From Sipunculus nudus (taxonomy: Eukaryota > Annelida > Sipuncula > Golfingiida > Sipunculidae): DNA of 64,000 nt. This document shows positions 54,601 through 57,600 of the stretch, one piece after another (position 1 is the first letter of the stretch; each line of letters opens with the position of its first letter). The DNA lies in assembly GCA_026874595.1 (NCBI GenBank), contig CM049320.1:8745464-8809463 (forward strand), in the 5' to 3' direction. Made by a program: the position numbers and the translations under genes. The notes beneath the pieces were generated by a model. The model saw only the letters and a list, made by a program, of their open reading frames with translations. It was not told where the DNA came from and made no database searches.

Positions 54601-57600
54601 AAAGTTTCATTTGTGATGTATTCTGGGCTTATTTCCATCAAGTCCTACAAAATCAGTTGCAGAAAGTTTCATATGTGATGTATTCTGGGTTTATTTCCAT
54701 TAAGACCTACAAAATCAGTTGCAAAAAGTTTCATATATGATGTATTCTGGGCTTATTTCCATCAAGTCCTACAAAATGAGTTTGCAAAAAGTTTCATATA
54801 TAATGTATTCTGGGCTTATTTCCATCAAGTCCTACAAAATCAGTTGCAAAAAGTTTCATATATGATGTATTCTGGGCTTATTTCCATCAAGTCCTTCAAA
54901 ATCAGTTGCAAAAAGGTTTCATATATGAAGTATTCTTGGCTTATTTCCATCAAGTCCTACAAAATCAGTTGCAAAAAGTTTCATATATGATGTATTATGG
55001 GTTTATTTCCATCAAGACCTACAAAATCAGTTGCAAAAAGGTTTCATATATGATGATTTCTGGGCTTATTTCCATCAAGACCTACAAAATCAGTTGCAAA
55101 AAGTTTCATATATGATGTATTCTGGGCTTATTTCCATCAAGTCCTACAAAATCAGTTGCAAAAAGCTTACTATATGATGTATTCTGGGCTTATTTCCATC
55201 AAGTTCTACAAAATCAGTTGCAAAAAGTTTCATATATGATGTATTCTGGGCTTAATTCCATCAAGTCCTACAAAATCAGTTGCAAAAAGTTTCATATATG
55301 ATGTATTCTGGGCTTATTTCCATGAAGACCTACAAAATCAGTTGCAAAAAGTTTCATATATGATGTATTCTGGGCTCATTTCCATCAAGACCTACAAAAT
55401 CAGTTGCAAAAAGTTTCATTTATAATGTATTCTGGGCTTATTTCCATCAAGTCCTACAAAATCAGTTGCAAAAAGTTTCATATATGATGTATTCTGGATT
55501 TATTTCCATCAAGTCCTACAAAATCAGTTGCAAAAAGTTTCATATATGATGTATTCTGGGCTTATTTCCATTAAGACCTACAAAATCAGTTGCAAAAAGT
55601 TTCATATATGATGTATTCTGGGCTTATTTCCATCAAGTCCTACAAAATCAGTTTCAAAAAGTTTCATATATGATGTATTCTGGGCTTATTTCCATCAAGT
55701 CCTACGAAATCAGTTGCAAAAATTTTCATATATAATGTATTCTGGGCTGATTTCCAATAAGTCCTACAAAATCAGTTGCAAAAATTGTCATACATGATGT
55801 ATTCTGGGCTGATTTCCAATAAGTCCTACCAAATCAGTTGCAAAAAGTTTCATATATGATTTATTCTGGGCTGATTTCCATTAAGTCCTACAAATTCAAT
55901 TGCTAAAAGTTTCATATATAATGTTTTCCAGGCTAATTTCCATTAAGTGCTTCAAAAATCAGTGTATTTAATACAAAAGATATAATGAATGACTATCAAC
56001 TTTTATTCACTATCTGTCAGCTGAGAGCTGAACTTCTGCAATGTTGGCTTAGACAGAAGTGAAATTATATATTTCTTTAAATTTTTTAATGAGTCCTTTT
56101 TATATCATAAAAATTGGTCATAAATTAAAATTATCATATTGTATTAGTATTTTTAACACCAGGATAAGGTATGATACAACATTTATTTATGTTTAAAAAT
56201 AATTTTTTCAAATTTAGTATCATTTAGTAATATTAATTATTATGAAATGAAGAACATAAAGCCAGAGTTGACAGGAATTGTTGTTGTGCAGAATTAAAAT
56301 ATGTGTGTCATAGCTAGCAATACTTCTGTTCATGTATTCAAATATCTGTATTGCTGGTAGTGTATTTTTGCTTCATGTGTTAACAGATGTAGCTTGATTT
56401 TGCTATTACAGCTTCATATGTTTATATATAGTTGTAGTGGACTGCAATTTGTCGTGTATTATTTAAGTAATTCTGTGGTAGTGGCGGTGGTAGTTGTTTT
56501 ATAATTTTCTACTTCATGTATGTTGCTGTGTGTGGCAGTAGTGGTGATATAATTTTGTACTATATATATATTGCTGTGTGTGGTGATGATTTTTGCTTGT
56601 GCTTGACTGTAGAAGAAGAAGGAACCCACTCCCCCACCAACCTTCAGAAGGTTCAGGAAACCCTGGGTAAACCTCTCAACAACTCATACGTAACATGTCT
56701 CACCAAATGTATCATGTGATATATAATGCCATGCTCCTATATGAAATTTAAAATTATCATGTATTTTTTTACTTTATAACATACTTAAAATGCCTGTGTT
56801 GTCATATATTATATGAAACAGTCAGAAATGATCATTTCCAAGTAGTACACTAATCTTTTCTAACCTTAACTGACCTTTTAAGTATATTTCCATAAAGAAT
56901 AAACATAACACAACAGAACATATTTACTAGGTGTGTAATGTATCATGTACATCGATGTAAGGCTATTTATACAAATATGCATTAAATCACGTGTCTCAGT
57001 ATGTTTTAAAGGGAGAGAGTATATTTCATGTTCTCCACCGAAATGTACTGGAAAAAAATATAATTTCAAGATTACTCTTCTTTCATATATATCTATTTAG
57101 TCACTAAGTGACACTGGGTGATCTTCTCATGAAGTTTTTTTTTTAATCAGCTGTCACATTTCTTTATTAAGTTACTTCTCAATTCGATGCATGTCACTTA
57201 CCCATTATAAATATTCCAATTCCACCAGCTTGTTTAATCAAACTCAGCTTTATATACATGTTATCTCAATTCTGTTCAGGTACAGTGAACAGACTTTTCA
57301 GAAATGCTAACTTTGCAAGGAATTAAAAAAATTGATGTCACAATAAAAAATATAAAAAAAACCCAAAATGCAAAAGAATCTACCTCAGTTTTTTTCAATT
57401 TAAATAAAAATTTTCTTTTAAAAAATTAAGGCATTTTCTTGTTTCAATTAATTTTATATATTCAATCATATTTGTCACAGGATTTTTAACTTTCAATTAA
57501 TTTTTAATTATTTTATTTTTATTTGATATTCTTGTTTTCAGATTCTTTGTTTGAGTAAAAAAAACATTGTATTTCATATTTTCAGTTTTTAGTACATGAT

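Noticed and set aside
52601-55115. Frames with ISIKSYKISCKK-type repeats
   Set aside because: Produced by the 62-bp satellite; frame changes every unit and no coding constraint is visible.
51129-55965. CRISPR-like array
   Set aside because: Repeats are directly contiguous with no unique spacers, in a eukaryotic intron.
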